Shown here: piece after piece, positions 33,301 to 43,262 of the stretch
Layout: each line of letters begins with the position of its first letter
Position numbering within the stretch: the first letter of the stretch is position 1
Assembly (NCBI GenBank): GCA_031761405.1
Contig: JASEVX010000001.1
Coordinates: forward strand, 43,179,587-43,243,586
Direction of reading: 5' to 3'
DNA: 64,000 bases
DNA from: Serripes groenlandicus
Taxonomy: Eukaryota; Mollusca; Bivalvia; Cardiida; Cardiidae
Notes under the pieces: generated by a model
Told to the model about the DNA's origin: nothing
Seen by the model: only the letters and a program-made list of their open reading frames with translations
The model's database searches: none
Made by a program: the position numbers and the translations under genes

Positions 33301-36129
33301 TGTATGTAAGATAACATTCTTCAATGTTTTGGTCTAAAGGATATCAATTGAGATTTGTTTTGCTTTTGGTTCTGTTTTTAAACAAGCTGTTAACTTGATG
33401 TTTACTATAACAGTGAATAACTCAACCATTTCCCACATACAACAGACTAAAGTATGGAAATTCTCTTTAGGCCAAATGCTTGAAACTTAAGAAAGAACAC
33501 AGATTGATCTCAATATATAGTCATCTACTGAAAATTTATTTTATGTTCAAAAGTTTAACCTTAAACTAACATATAGACGCTTTTTGAGGCCTGCAGACGA
33601 CTTTTTAAAACACTGATAAAAGGAGAAATTTCTCAAAACAAGCAATAAAGTAGTCTGCTGCATATTTGTTGTATGTGGGGAGGGTTTAAACGATTGACAG
33701 TACTTTGTTGACATTCATCATTTACTGTTAATCCTTTCCCACATTCAGACCCATTTTTGACATTTCTGCAGAAGATGACTTTATGAAACATTTTCCATAG
33801 TGTTTTAACTCTTCAATAATTGCCGAGCCCCGGTTGTTCAATCAGAAGCGACCCTGGCTGTCAATCCAGGGGTTGTGAGTTGTCTACTGAAGATTTCTAG
33901 AATAGAGGAAAGTGTTTATATACAACAGTACTTTGTTGACATTTATCATTTACTATTAACCCTTTCCAAAATGCATCTGTATGAGAGAAAATGGTTAAAC
34001 AATTTCTTCTTGTTGCAGCTGATGGCATTGCCATGGGAGCAGCAGTTTCTATGTCAACAGCTCATCTTACTCTTATAGTGTTTGTAGCCATCATGTTACA
34101 TAAGGTAAGTAAAGAATATCCCACTTAATCATACTTCATCCAACTTTCCCGGGGTCAATTTTACTGCCATGAGTCATGGCGGAGTACCCTTGGGCAAAGC
34201 AAATTTCCTAGCCTAGAACTGGTTGTTTTACACAGCGATCATGAATAACTGTTCTGTAGCAGTGGTATAACTACCGCTACTCTATTAAATAATTATTCTC
34301 TCATTTATACAGATTTTCTGTAAATTACCTTGATGGATTTTAAGACGTCTGTCGAGTTTGATGTATGTGGGAAAGGGATAAAGATTTTAAGCAGAGAAAT
34401 ATTCAACTTATAATATTGTGAGCTCTGCTGATATTTAATTTCAAATTTGAAAAATTCTGTCAACAAATGTTCACATATTATGTAAGACTGCCCTTGTTTT
34501 ATCTTCTGACATAGAATAAAGTGAAGTTCTGTTATTTTATTCACCTTTAAACTGTTACCATTCCATACTTCAAGTACAACAGACAAAGAAATACTGCCAT
34601 CCTACGGTGTAAGTGTTACGCTGTTCCACTGATATCTTGTTTTAACTTCTGACATAGAATATAGTGAAGCCCTGTTAGTTTATTCACCTATAAACTTTAA
34701 CAGTGCAACAGATGGCGGAGGCAAAGAAATACAGACATTCTATGGAATTGTTGCTCTGTAGGGATTAAACTTTTGTGAGAATCGTATGTTGACACATCTG
34801 AATGCTGCTGAATTTGGAAAACATTGTTGGAAATGTAGACATTTCTTATTATGAGCAATATCTACATTTGTTCTCAATGTTTTCAACTTCATCAACTAGT
34901 TTGCATTTCTCATAAGCTTTTCCTTAGAATATGGAAAACATTAAACAAATCTTCTACTTAGGGGTCGTTTACGAGACGTTGCACTTTATTTAATCGTATT
35001 AGGGACATGCCATTCACCCTATAGCTAGCAATTTATTCTTTCAGGCACCAGCTGCTTTTGGTCTAGTATCATTTTTACTCCATGAAGGTTTTGACAGACC
35101 AAGAATAAGGAAACATTTGTTTGTTTTTGCTGCTGCTGCGCCCATAGGAGCGGTTGTAACGTATATGGGCCTAAATCAGGTAAATATTACATAAAACCTC
35201 CAGTTTTGGTGTCCTTTAAAACTTATAAATCACTGTTGAATAATTTAGAAATCCTTTATGGGGTGCCTTTGTTGACAGTGTGACAGTCCGTCTGTCTATC
35301 ACACTTTCATATACTGACCAACTGGCAGATGATGCATGAGTACCTTCAAACACTGTCATTATTGGTTCAACATTACGGAATGTCATAGAAAACGTTTCAA
35401 TTCCACTTACAGTGTCAATCTTGCTGTTCTTTCTAAACACAAAGAGCATTGAGTACTAGTTTTTAATGCTGTAGCAAAACAATTGTTTGAGGTAGAATTA
35501 AAGGTGTTATCTTCAGACAAATTTGTTATCATTTAGATGTCATCTTATCAAGTATATTTAACTATTTGAACCATGCATGGGATTTGTGAACAGTGTAATT
35601 TGAGAACGGTCTGAACATCTGCTTCGTCTTTCAGTAGATACCTGTACTTAAGTTGACATGAGAATCTTACAAGCTTCTGTAAGTAATATACAAACAATTT
35701 AGATCTTGATTAGACTGTGTTGATGATGCACAGGCTGATCTGGATCTCCTTTGTTAAAAAAAAGGCTTAGAAATTGCTCATAATACACATTTTCCCACAA
35801 TGTTGTCAAATTTTTCTGATACATTATTCAAAGGTCAAAGTAAACATGAAGTATATTAATCCTTCAATTTTTCTTGTTTTCAGACTTTATTGGCCAGCTG
35901 GAATGATATTCACACAACAGGAATTGCCATGTTGTTTAGTGCTGGAACATTTTTATATGTAGCGACAGTACATGTTTTACCTGAAATATCTAATAGACAG
36001 ACTAAACAGATTCTGCAGGACGGGTCTGTGATTATACATGAACATAAAGGATTTAGAAAAGTAGACTTAGTTGCACTAGTCCTTGGCTCTACAGTTCCTG
36101 TTATAATCAGTATAGGTCACAAACACTGA
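18258..36129 (+). CDS. SLC39A9: ZIP9-type zinc transporter, seven coding exons
   Basis: Join of 18258-18353, 27892-27997, 30655-30861, 32942-33025, 34019-34104, 35045-35179 and 35884-36129 gives 319 codons plus TGA, all introns GT-AG and phases consistent. Family role: multi-pass SLC39 transporter moving zinc into the cytosol from Golgi or outside; human ZIP9 has about 307 residues. Seen: N-terminal hydrophobic segment with [14 protein letters not shown], then [18 protein letters not shown], a His-rich loop (about 68-115), [10 protein letters not shown], the ZIP metal-site signature [12 protein letters not shown] from His162, VAIMLHKAPAAFG, and C-terminal [18 protein letters not shown]. The very close match to ZIP9, especially HAAADG and [17 protein letters not shown], makes the assignment firm. 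The first intron is 9.5 kb and holds a large inverted-repeat element. Confidence 0.93.
18840..18921 (+). repeat. Left terminal inverted repeat of the 3.26-kb element
   Basis: 82 bases, paired with 22022-22103. Contains ACTGATACTATAGAGTAAAC and three ATTTCGTCTAACT-type motifs. Confidence 0.9.
19180..19530. repeat. Internal tandem block of the 3.26-kb element
   Basis: About three units of some 120-130 bp with GGCTCCTTTTCTTACATGAA, TTATACCTCTTTC and AATAGTTATATCACGTTCAG. The same units resume at about 21160-21370, so one array was split by the 19542-21141 insertion. Confidence 0.75.
19542..21141. mobile_element. Nested 1.6-kb element with CAG...CTG ends
   Basis: Starts CAGTGTTCTCCCCAGGC and ends with the complement of CAGGGTTCTCCCCAGAC. 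AAACA flanks both sides, a possible 5-bp target duplication. Near the right end is a strikingly GC-rich stretch (GGGGGCTTTGTCCCCTGGTC, then C-rich) unlike the AT-rich interior. No transposase frame is seen, so it looks non-autonomous or decayed. I do not assign a superfamily. Confidence 0.6.
22022..22103 (-). repeat. Right terminal inverted repeat of the 3.26-kb element
   Basis: Reverse complement of 18840-18921 apart from two bases near the tip. Followed directly by the CAGCATATG duplicate. Confidence 0.9.
22129..22337. mobile_element. TTAA/CCCTTTCCC MITE, left tip missing
   Basis: Begins inside the left arm at ACGCTTTCTGACGCCTCTGC and ends GAGGGAAAGGGTTAA. The missing tip lies next to the 3.26-kb element but 26 bases outside its boundary. 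Confidence 0.75.
22777..23002. mobile_element. TTAA-type MITE, older subfamily
   Basis: TTAACTCTTTCCCACCTGTA on the left, GAAAAGGGTTAA on the right. Has the subterminal pair GCAGCAGACAACTTT / AAAGTCGTCTGCTGCAG and a central stem. Another decayed copy abuts it on the left, sharing the TTAA at 22777-22780. Confidence 0.65.
24396..24592. mobile_element. TTAA-type MITE with central stem deleted
   Basis: TTAAGCCTTTCCCTCATACG on the left, GAGGGAGAGGGTTAA on the right. The second half of the central stem is absent, so the copy is about 30 bp short. Confidence 0.7.
24672..24887. mobile_element. TTAA-type MITE copy
   Basis: TTAACCCTTTCCCACATATA at 24672; right end ATGTGGAAAAGGGTTAA at 24887. The subterminal arms are intact and the central stem is decayed. 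Confidence 0.7.
25078..27162 (+). mobile_element. Hairpin-capped element, family F2, with about ten tandem core units
   Basis: 5' cap: TTTTTAGCTCGACTATTC with stem AGCTC...ATTC GAA GAAT...GAGCT. Then ACCCTGGCGTCGGCGTCGGC microsatellite. The core is about ten tandem units with a measured spacing of 175-176 bp (GATTATCAAGTTAGATAACT at 25244, 25419, 25595 and on). 3' cap: GTCGAGCGC then GCTGTC CTCC GACAGC hairpin followed by TCTTGTTTT. Units diverge most at the right end. Open frames inside it are accidental. Confidence 0.85.
27246..27427. repeat. 63-bp block in three tandem copies
   Basis: Each copy has ATGTGGGGATC.GTTAAGTAG, TACAAAC.TG.G.ATACA and CCTTCCCAACTACA. The edges resemble the ends of TTAA-type elements (TGGGGATCGGTTAA, TTCCCAACTACAGATGCATT), so the block probably amplified from a MITE terminus. 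Confidence 0.7.
27535..27783 (+). mobile_element. tRNA-type SINE
   Basis: tRNA-like head: GTGTAGTGGAAGAGCGTCCA (A-box-like) and GCAGGTTCTATCCCC (B-box-like), then the shared body TTAGCATTATGACTGACTGG, GTGTCAGGATAAATGGAC, GTACTGGTAACTTAC and the tail GTGATATAACTGG...GAAAGCAGCATAAAA. Same family as 41608-41858, 43263-43477 and 45240-45435. Confidence 0.75.
27892..27997 (+). CDS. SLC39A9: SLC39A9 coding exon 2
   Basis: Acceptor TTCTATTACAG, donor GTAAGT. Encodes [20 protein letters not shown] and on to IIPEGIHAM; one base (C) is left over for the next codon. Confidence 0.92.
28860..29054. mobile_element. TTAA-type MITE copy
   Basis: TTAACCCTTTTCCACATATA on the left and ATACGGGAAAAGGGTTAA on the right. 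Subterminal arms with CATTTGCTGCAGATTTGTTG are kept; the central stem is shortened. Confidence 0.7.
29494..30556 (+). mobile_element. Hairpin-capped element, family F3, with six tandem core units
   Basis: 5' cap: TTTTTATGCCCCGGCATACG with stem ATGCCCC...ATAC GAA GTAT...GGGGCAT. Then a (GTCC)n microsatellite at about 29549-29598. Six core units of about 169-178 bp each start with CAGGTTAAAGTTTTTGGTCA and end in further GTCTGTTCGTC arrays. 3' cap: GGGGCATCC then GTGTTCCATGGACAC palindrome and ATTTTCTTGTTTTT. No coding frame is meaningful here. Confidence 0.85.
30655..30861 (+). CDS. SLC39A9: SLC39A9 coding exon 3 (His-rich loop)
   Basis: Acceptor ATTTTGTAG, donor GTAAGT. The split His codon is completed, then a charged loop with repeated HEH/HVD/HEHS motifs, then [20 protein letters not shown]. 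The His-rich cytosolic or lumenal loop is typical of ZIP proteins and is a likely zinc-sensing or binding stretch. Confidence 0.92.
30867..31089. mobile_element. TTAA-type MITE inserted at the intron 3 donor
   Basis: Exon 3 is followed by GTAAG, then TTAACCCTTTCCCACCTACA, so the target tetranucleotide overlaps the donor consensus. Arms CTCTGCAGCAGACAAATCTT and TGTCTGCTGCAGATTAG are clear; the right tip has decayed to GGGACATGATTAA. Confidence 0.75.
31806..32121 (+). mobile_element. Hairpin-capped element, family F4
   Basis: 5' end TTTTTGTGTCACCTGCGTAG, then GCATGGTAGGCACTTAGGG, a GTCCGGCGTCTGTCCGGACG / GTCCGTCTGTCTGTCCGTC microsatellite, and a single unique core. 3' cap GGCAGGTGACACAC, then GTGCT TCGGGG AGCAC hairpin and TCCATTCTAGTT. 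GTGTCACCTGC and GGCAGGTGACAC form inverted ends. Confidence 0.8.
32942..33025 (+). CDS. SLC39A9: SLC39A9 coding exon 4
   Basis: Acceptor TATATTTTAG, donor GTAACC. Encodes about 27 residues ending LGLVVHAA, the start of the metal-site helix; the last base G begins the third Ala of HAAAD. Confidence 0.9.
33026..34018. repeat. SLC39A9 intron 4
   Basis: Several decayed TTAA-type copies: about 33085-33288, 33555-33690, from 33727, and a 42-bp minimal version at about 33956-33999 (TTAACCCTTTCCAAAATGCA ... GAGAAAATGGTTAA) that ends 19 bp before the exon 5 acceptor. A SINE-head-like stretch (CCCCGGTTGTTCAATCAGAA...CCAGGGGTTGTGAGT) lies at about 33825-33880. Confidence 0.5.
34019..34104 (+). CDS. SLC39A9: SLC39A9 coding exon 5 (metal-site helix)
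   Basis: Acceptor CTTGTTGCAG, donor GTAAGT. Encodes [20 protein letters not shown] through VAIMLHK. The Asp-Gly of HAAADG and the His of MLHK are the expected ZIP metal-pathway residues. Confidence 0.92.
34105..35044. other. SLC39A9 intron 5
   Basis: A SINE remnant at about 34141-34275 (GAGTACCCTTGGGCAAAGCA, then CCTAGCCTAGAACTGGTT) and a decayed MITE end at about 34285-34382. A short direct duplication (TTTTA.CTTCTGACATAGAAT.AAGTGAAG, about 34497-34530 and 34639-34672) is visible. Otherwise featureless. Confidence 0.5.
35045..35179 (+). CDS. SLC39A9: SLC39A9 coding exon 6
   Basis: Acceptor TTCTTTCAG, donor GTAAAT, 45 codons, phase 0. Encodes [20 protein letters not shown], then an Ala-rich membrane segment ([18 protein letters not shown]). 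Confidence 0.92.
35180..35883. other. SLC39A9 intron 6
   Basis: Contains a weak GTCCGTCTGTCT stretch near 35287 that may be the remains of an F4-type element. Nothing else recognised. Confidence 0.4.
35884..36129 (+). CDS. SLC39A9: SLC39A9 terminal coding exon
   Basis: Acceptor TTGTTTTCAG. 81 codons and TGA. Includes [20 protein letters not shown] and LPE, a polar insert, then a last hydrophobic segment ending ISIGHKH. The C-terminal GH.H is shared with vertebrate ZIP9. Confidence 0.93.
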   Translation, partial: TLLASWNDIHTTGIAMLFSAGTFLYVATVHVLPEISNRQTKQILQDGSVIIHEHKGFRKVDLVALVLGSTVPVIISIGHKH

Positions 36130-36505
36130 ATGGTGTTTTGTATATTTATTGAATCAGAGATTCCTTTTTCCAAATATGCAGTAAACCCTTTCCCACATAC
36201 AATAAATCTGCGGAAGCTGACTGAAAAATAATTATTAAACAAACCTATGGAATATCTCTATGAAATGAAATTCTATAATTATTCTATAGTGTCAAAAACA
36301 TTGTAGCAATGTTTTTCTAAGTTGTGTGCTGCCCATGCATCAAAATGTGTCTGCATGTGGGAAAGGGTTTACCCTTTTTCTGAGAGTAATTTTGACACAT
36401 CTGCCAGAGACGACTTTTCGCTCTTCTAAGCACAAAGTGCTCAAGATGGGTTAATGTGATTTCCATGTGTCCGTGCTCAATTGTGCAGTGTCTGGCATGT
36501 GTAAT
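36130..36505. other. 3' flank of SLC39A9
   Basis: Includes a decayed TTAA-type element from about 36183 (AAACCCTTTCCCACATACAA) to about 36370 (CATGTGGGAAAGGGTTTA). No clear AATAAA signal occurs before it. Confidence 0.4.
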
Positions 36506-37160
36506 AATAATAATAATAATAATATTAATAATAAAGACTTTATTTATAGAGGCTGCACAGATGGGCATCCCCAGATTTCCCTGTGGCCTGTTAAAAAATT
36601 TACAAATATTTACATATAATATCATAAGGTATCATGCACATATTTATAAAGACAACTGTTGCATTCAAGAAACCAGTACTGTTATGGGAGAGAATTTAAT
36701 CAAGTGAAAGATGTCCACCACTATGCCACTAGGATAGATATGTTGATTTAAATTTCTTTAAATTTTCACAGTTCTTGACATGTAGTAGAATCTGGTTCCA
36801 TATTGTTTGGTCCAGAGTAGGTCAAAGATTTTCTTTAAAATTCTATTCTAGGTTTAGGAATGCTAAGTGTATGCTGGGCGGCAGATCTTAAATTTGTATT
36901 GGTTGATGATGTGAATAGATTAGTCATATATTCCTGGAATTCTTTTTTAAGGGATTTGTACACAAGTATAGCCTTTTTGTATGCAATACAATCTTGAAAT
37001 TTCATCCATTTAAGTTCCTGAAAGGGTTCCTCACTTGGTGTGTCATATGTTTTGTCCAAGATAGTTTGTGCAGCTCTTTTTTGGAATTTATATAAATTGC
37101 TTAAAAGTTTGTCACTACAGTTACCCCAAATTGTACAACAATTGTGCCAACAGTTGAAGT
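36506..37160 (-). pseudogene. 3' fragment of a non-LTR retrotransposon (reverse transcriptase C-terminal region)
   Basis: On the minus strand a reading frame (about 37130 down to 36835) gives FQKRAAQTILDKTYDTPSEE, then LKWMKFQDCIAYKKAILVYK and RSAAQHTLSIPKPR, which has the look of the region after the RT domain in jockey/CR1-type LINEs (RAAR.I....Y.TPS..L...L.W...). It ends with a short UTR and an AAATAAAGTC signal followed by a TTATTA-type tail at 36506-36535. The 5' part is missing, as expected for 5'-truncated LINE copies. Confidence 0.7.
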
Positions 37161-37773
37161 GAACATCTTCTTCTTAGTAAACACTGGGCTAATTGTAATG
37201 AAACTCAATAGCAAACACACTCTCTAAGTACTTTTTAAATCCTTCAAACATTTTGGATTAAATGAGATTTTCCATTTCCGTAACTACAATAGGAAGCAAA
37301 ATTGGGAAATTCTTCTCCACAGAAACTATTGCCTAAGTATGAAATTGTATTGCAAATGTAAACCTTTTTTGAAGATTAATAGGTATTATAGATTTATCAA
37401 AATATAAATGCCCAGAGTGAGTGTGACTGTTTTACCTTATCTTGCTCCGGGAAAAACTGTTATCTTCTCCTCAAAAACAACTGGCCAGCTATTCTCACTA
37501 ATATTCCCTGAATGATCCTTTATGAGATTTTGCAGTATATGCCAAAAACTTGCACAATCTTCTCTGTAGATTTCATTCATAATAAATAGTCTTTTAGATT
37601 AACAGATCTCAGAAGAGCGATGTATCGCCATAATTGCATATTTGTTTATCCGTTTCCCACATTAAAAGAAGACCAATTTTTACAACTTAGCAAACGAGAA
37701 ATTGATCATTATAATGAGCAATTTCTAATTTTGCCACAAGGTATTCAACTCTCAATCAATAATTCTTCTTTGA

Positions 37774-37978
37774 TTAACCCTTTCCCTCATATAGATGCTT
37801 TCTGACGCCTCTGCAGCAGACGGCTTTTTGAAAACAAAACATGCAATTTCTCCTTTTGCCACAATGTTTTCCACTTTTTGTTATAGGTTATCCATTCAAT
37901 TATGGAGATTTTCTATTTTTTGACAAAATATGTTCAAAGTCGTCTGCTGCAGAATTGCTGTATGAGGGAAAGGGTTAA
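37774..37978. mobile_element. TTAA/CCCTTTCCC MITE with partial stem deletion
   Basis: TTAA at both edges. The left half of the central stem (AACATAGTGACAAAAGAAG) is missing, so TTTTTGAAAAC is followed directly by AAAACATGCAATTTCTCC. Confidence 0.75.
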
Positions 37979-38480
37979 AGGGATTTTCAATGTTTCCGCC
38001 TAGATGGTTTCAAAGTCATCTGCTGTAGAATTGTTGTATGTGTAAAAGGAGTTAAATGCCTATGTCAATCATGTGTCTAGATTTATACATTCCTATGGAC
38101 CTTTATACACCCTCAACACATGTGAAAGGTTAAGTATCGAGAATTCAGACAGCAAGGCTGTTGAATGAACTTAATTAATAAATGTTATCTGAATAAGTCA
38201 ATACTTAATCTGTGTGTAGGGGTGTGAGTGCTCCAAATCTTGACAACTATTAAGTGAGTTGTCTTTTTTTAAATAACTGAGGGAAAAATGTAACAGACTG
38301 TGGAAATTTGAATTTATCATTTCGATAAGAAATGTATATATTCTTGTTACGTCTTTGTTTGTTATCATGTATTTGAAGAAATTGTAAGATAAGGAGAAAA
38401 TGCAATTTTCTTTTTTTCCACAAAATGATCTTTGAAAAATTTAAATTATAAGTGTTTTGCTTAAAATAAAAGGTACTTCA

Positions 38481-38707
38481 TTAACCCTTTCCCATTTGCA
38501 GATGTATTTTTGCTCATCTGCAGCAGACATCTTTTGAAAACAATGTGACAAAAGAAGAAATTGTTCATAATAAGCAATTTCATATGGTGCCTCAATGTTT
38601 TCAACTGTACTTTTAAAAGTATACTTTCATTTAAACAGACTCGTGTTTTAAAATTGATGTATTCAAAGTCATCTGCTGCAGATTTCTTTAATGCGGGAAA
38701 GGGTTCA
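38481..38707. mobile_element. TTAA-type MITE, older subfamily
   Basis: TTAACCCTTTCCCATTTGCA on the left, GCGGGAAAGGGTTCA on the right. Arms CATCTGCAGCAGACATCTTT / AAAGTCATCTGCTGCAG. Confidence 0.65.
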
Positions 38708-38933
38708 GTATTGTCTATTATTTCTTGCTGCAGATGCTGTGTCTGAAATATATGTTCCTGGGTTATTAGGTTCACTGATAATTTACTTTCATAGTCAAGT
38801 TTATGAAACGAAGTGCTTAGAGTCATTCTTTAGTATTACAGAATGAATGTTAGTGTAAATATAATATCCTGACTTTAGTTAGTTTTGTTCAGGTTTAGAG
38901 GTAACTTTGTAGTCTGGTTAGACTTTTGCTCAT

Positions 38934-39158
38934 TTAACCCTTTCCCTCATACGACAATTCTTCAGCAGACAACTTTGAACATATTTTGTCAAAATAATGG
39001 AAAATCTCTATAATTGAATGGATAACCTATGACTAAAAGTGGAAAACATTGTGGCAAAAGGAGAAATTGCACGTTTTGTGCAATTTCTTCTTTTGTCACT
39101 ATGTTTTCAAAAAGACTGCAGAGGCGTCAGAAAGCGTCTATATGAGGGAAAGGGTTAA
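38934..39158. mobile_element. TTAA/CCCTTTCCC MITE, inverted orientation
   Basis: TTAA at 38934-38937 and 39155-39158, with CCCTTTCCCTCATACGACAA on the left, CTATATGAGGGAAAGGG on the right, and central stem ATTGCACGTTTTGTGCAAT. Confidence 0.8.
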
Positions 39159-39379
39159 AACCTTTCCCTGAAATAGACGCTTTCTGATGCCACTGCAGCA
39201 GACGACTTTTGAAAAGATTGTGACAAAAGGAGAAATTGTTCAAAAGGAGCAACTTCCCCTTTTGTTACACTGTTTTCAACTCCATTCAATAATTATACTT
39301 TATTGAGATTTTCAAAAAAAACACGCAAAAACAATTATTAGTTGTCTGCTGCAGATTTGTTGTATGTGGGAAGGGTTAA
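39155..39379. mobile_element. TTAA-type MITE abutting the previous copy
   Basis: Starts at the right TTAA of the 38934 copy (TTAAAACCTTTCCCTGAAAT) and ends GTGGGAAGGGTTAA. A different subfamily from its neighbour, so this is not a simple tandem duplication. Confidence 0.7.
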
Positions 39380-40426
39380 CAGATTGAAGCCGAAAGTTAG
39401 AGATACATAGATTATTACATTGGATTCAGATGATATGTGAGAGATGCATCAAAATGCTGGTCAATGTTAATGACAAATTTCTCATCTTCCCACAATGATT
39501 TCAAACAGTGTCTCCTGAAGATAATGGTTGGATCAATTTGAGATTGGTCAATGAGGGGAATGAGGGATATACTATCCTGTTATATGACACAGGAAGCTTT
39601 GGTTGCATAATTCAGCTTGAATCATCCATTACACACATTTTGAGAAATAAAGTAACTACTCAAAATGCGTATATTCTTATTTTCTTTGACCGTCTCAGGT
39701 GCGGGAGGTTACGGGTGTGATCCCTGACCGGGTCATACCAAAGACTTTAAAAATGGAATTTAAAGCTTTCCCTGCTTGGGTAGTACAGAAGCAGGTGACT
39801 TTTGAAAAGTATGTGGTAAAAGCAAAAATTGCTGAAAATGAAATAGTTTGCCCTTATCCAAAGAAGTTTCAACTATTTATTGAGATAAAACTTTCTATCT
39901 TCAATGTTTATTCTTTAACTCTTTCCCAGATGCAAAGGCCATTTGGTGAACATGTAGCAGACATAATTAACAATTTCTTCTTTTGCCACAATGTTTTCAA
40001 TTCTATTGCTAAATAAACTTTCATTTATTTAGATTTTCTATATTTTGCATAGTTGTTTTCAAAGTCATCTGCTGCAATTTTGGTGTATATTGGAAAGGAG
40101 ATAAGAATTGTTTTATTTGTTAATGTCTAAGAAAGGAGAAAAACATTAATGTTTTTGCAAAATGATTGGTGTGACTCTATTTAATCATTTTGTATAAAAA
40201 ATAATGGGTGAATTTGTGGATTTAATGTGAGAGTTATTTGTAATACAAAACCAGATCTGTTTTTTTAATAGAAACAAGTTTGTTTAACTATAAACTGAAA
40301 TTTCTCTTGTTAACGATAAAATGTGATTAATTAAATATGTCTACCTAACATTTATTCGTTTCCTGTTGTGTATTTTATTTTGTGTGTGTTTAGTGGATTA
40401 TGGAGAAGTTACAGCAGATTATATCC

Positions 40427-40637
40427 TTAACCCTTTCCCACATGCAGCAAATCTGCAACAGACGACATACCCGACATAACCGAAACAATTTGGAAACTGG
40501 CTTTAAATGAAAGTACAATAATTGAATATAGAGTTGAAAACATGGTGACAAAAGGTGAAATTGCTTGTTTTGAGCAATTTCTTCTTTTGTTGCCTTGTTT
40601 TTAAAAAAAGCCATCTGCTACTCAGGGAAAGGGTTAA
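40427..40637. mobile_element. TTAA-type MITE copy
   Basis: TTAACCCTTTCCCACATGCA on the left and CTCAGGGAAAGGGTTAA on the right, with the central stem AAATTGCTTGTTTTGAGCAA. Confidence 0.7.
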
Positions 40638-40711
40638 ACTCGCTATTTCAAACAACAAAACTATCCAGTGAAAACTGTCACTGTTTAGCCCCAACTTTTT
40701 AAAAATGTCTG

Positions 40712-40913
40712 TTAACCCTTTCCAACATAAAGACGCTTTCTGACGCCTCAGTTGCAGGCGACTTTTTAAAACATTGTGACAAAAGGAGAAATTGCTCAAA
40801 ACGTTTTTAACTTATTTCAGTAATTATACCTTCATTTATAGAGTTTCTGTGCTTTTACCTACATAATTTCAAAGTCGTTTGCTCCAAATTTGCTGTATGT
40901 GGGAAAGGGTTAA
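40712..40913. mobile_element. TTAA-type MITE copy
   Basis: TTAACCCTTTCCAACATAAA on the left and ATGTGGGAAAGGGTTAA on the right. The second half of the central stem is missing. Confidence 0.7.
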
Positions 40914-41607
40914 TCAATGATCATCTGTTAGTCAAAGCATGCCATTTACAGAACAAAAACTGTTTATAGTATAGATGAGAGATCAATAGATATATTGATT
41001 TGTGAACATCAATAAAAGTTATTTCACTTGTGGCGTAGCCACTTATGAAATTATCATTGGTGGTGGATTTACACTTTCATATATTAAGATATTTTTTAAA
41101 TTTGATTTGTCATACGATGGATGGGTTTTACCAGTACAATAATAAGTACATGTTCATGTATTTGGGAAATACTCCAGATCAACCAACCAGTCCAAGGTTC
41201 TTGATTTTATAAACGTTTTTTCTTTATGTAGACGACTTCAAACAGGTTATGCAACAGTTCTTTTGAAAACATCACAGCAAATGAGAAATTGCTCAAAAAG
41301 TTTTAAAACCTAGAATAATTCTTTAAAATTTCCATATGTGGCTTACATTTTTTCAAATCAGACGATTCTTAAGATAATATTAGGAAGATGTTTGCTAAAA
41401 TGTTTGTTTAAATCCTTTCGACAAGATCTCTTGGCAGATTGCAACAAATTACAATGTAAGAAAAATAGTTTTATGTTATGTTTATTTTTACCGTACATCA
41501 TTTTAAATGAAAATTCACAGGTGAACCTTTCTGGTCTCTCCATTTGTAAACCAGAGATTTATGAACAAAGTTGAAACCTGGTTATCACAATAGTGATGTT
41601 ATAGTTC
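40914..41607. other. Intergenic stretch without recognised features
   Basis: AT-rich, no coding signal, no clear repeat apart from faint MITE-stem traces at about 41255-41300. Confidence 0.4.
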
Positions 41608-41858
41608 AGACCGCTTCGGTGTTGCAGTTGTAGAGCATCTGCCTCCGTCACAGGTTCGATCCCCGGCCGGGTCATACTAAATACTTCAAAAATGGTAGTA
41701 ATGGCTGCCCGCCTTGGTGCTCATGCTTGCATGGTTAGTGTTAAGACTGACTTGCTGGTGTCAGGAAAAAGGGACCAGTAGTACTGGTAACTTACCCAGA
41801 AAATGACGTGATATAACTGGAATTTTTTTGAAAGTGGCGTAAAACACTAAACAATCAA
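41608..41858 (+). mobile_element. tRNA-type SINE
   Basis: Head with GTTGCAGTTGTAGAGCATCT (A-box-like) and CACAGGTTCGATCCCCGGCC (clear B box), then body GTGTTAAGACTGACTTGCTG, GTACTGGTAACTTACCCAG and tail GTGATATAACTGG ... GAAAGTGGCGTAAAACACTA. Confidence 0.8.
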
Positions 41859-42910
41859 TTAGTACTTCAGATAATTGAATGACATGTCTGCCCTAGCTGA
41901 AGTCTGACATAATTAGCAGGTCTGACCACAAAGTGCTTAATGCTGTTTTCATAATCGTCTGTTGTAGATTTGCTGTTTGTGGGAAAATGTTGAACTATTC
42001 ATTTAAAGAGACTGTGTGAATATTATACTGGTGAACATCATTCCTGTTAAATTATTTTTTCTTTGAGCTTGAAGTATTAAGTGCCTTAATATTCTAGCCT
42101 GACAGTGTCTACAGTGCAAAACACAATTTCGAATTTCTCTTTTAAAAGTAACAACAATTTAGGACGATTTCAATTAAATGAATGTTATTTTTCTCCCCAC
42201 TGTTACAGTTAGTCATCAAATTCCATACACGTTAAACAGTTGATGCAATTGAGCGGCTCTCCACGAAAACTAACCGTAAGTCATTTGAGCAAAGTGTAGA
42301 TCCAGAGCATCCACGCAGTTCGAACTGGCTTTAAAATGTTCGCCACTGAATCAAACAACTTATGTTAAGATGTATGCATTTTGGAGTCGTGGCATGGGTG
42401 CATATATGCAAATCTTACAAGAACGTTATGGGTGTTTTATGTAGAATGCCGCTCAATTGTTGTCCATCAGCTAAAGGTTAAAGGTAGCAAGTGGCCGGAA
42501 TGCTGTATGCAGTACAGGTACACAGGTGTTTATGTGGGATTTAACTGAAATACTGTTGCAAAACGTCGTTAACCTAATAATCCAATCAACAAACACTGTA
42601 CCAGCAACTCCGTTCATTTCGTCCATTTCGTCGTATGGCACGACAACATTGGATTGGACCACGTAGTGCGGAAATTGAACATGTGACCTTTACGACCAGC
42701 GAAGATACAGATAAGCCTTCTCCTCCGTGCAATCTGATCAGGATCTTCCTTGACAGTAAATGAGTTGCACTGTTCTACTATTAATTTCTTAAAGCTGACC
42801 CCCGCACAAACCGACAAGAGCTATAGAAGTATAAATTATCCCTGTCGATCGATTAGGAGTCTAAATGACATTCCACTTTGACATCATTTAAACTTATAGT
42901 GGCATACAAC

Positions 42911-43140
42911 TTAACCCTTTCTCTCATACGACAATTCTGCAGCAGACGACTTTGAACGTATTTTGTCAAAACATAGAAAATCTCTATAATTGAATGGCTA
43001 ACCTATGACAAAAAGTGGAAAACATTGTGGCAAACGGAGAAATTGCACGTTTTGTGCAATTTCTTCTTTTGTTACTATGTTTTCAAAAAGCCGTATGCTG
43101 CAGAGGCGTCAGAAAGTGTCTATATGAGGGAAAGGGTTAA
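42911..43140. mobile_element. TTAA/CCCTTTCCC MITE, full-length, inverted orientation
   Basis: TTAA at both edges; left CCCTTTCTCTCATACGACAA, right TATGAGGGAAAGGG; central stem ATTGCACGTTTTGTGCAAT perfect. Confidence 0.8.
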
Positions 43141-43262
43141 GGGGCTACACTTCGAGGTGATTATTATGTAAGAAGTCGCACTAGGTACATGTATTAACGT
43201 AGGTGGTCGGACTGTGGGGATGCGGACACACGTGCTCGACAGTCTTCACTGTACGCAGACAG

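Larger units (their letters stand above)
37161..39680. repeat. Intergenic block with TTAA-type elements
   Basis: Copies at 37774-37978, 38481-38707, 38934-39158 and 39155-39379; the last two share one TTAA. No gene is visible. Confidence 0.6.
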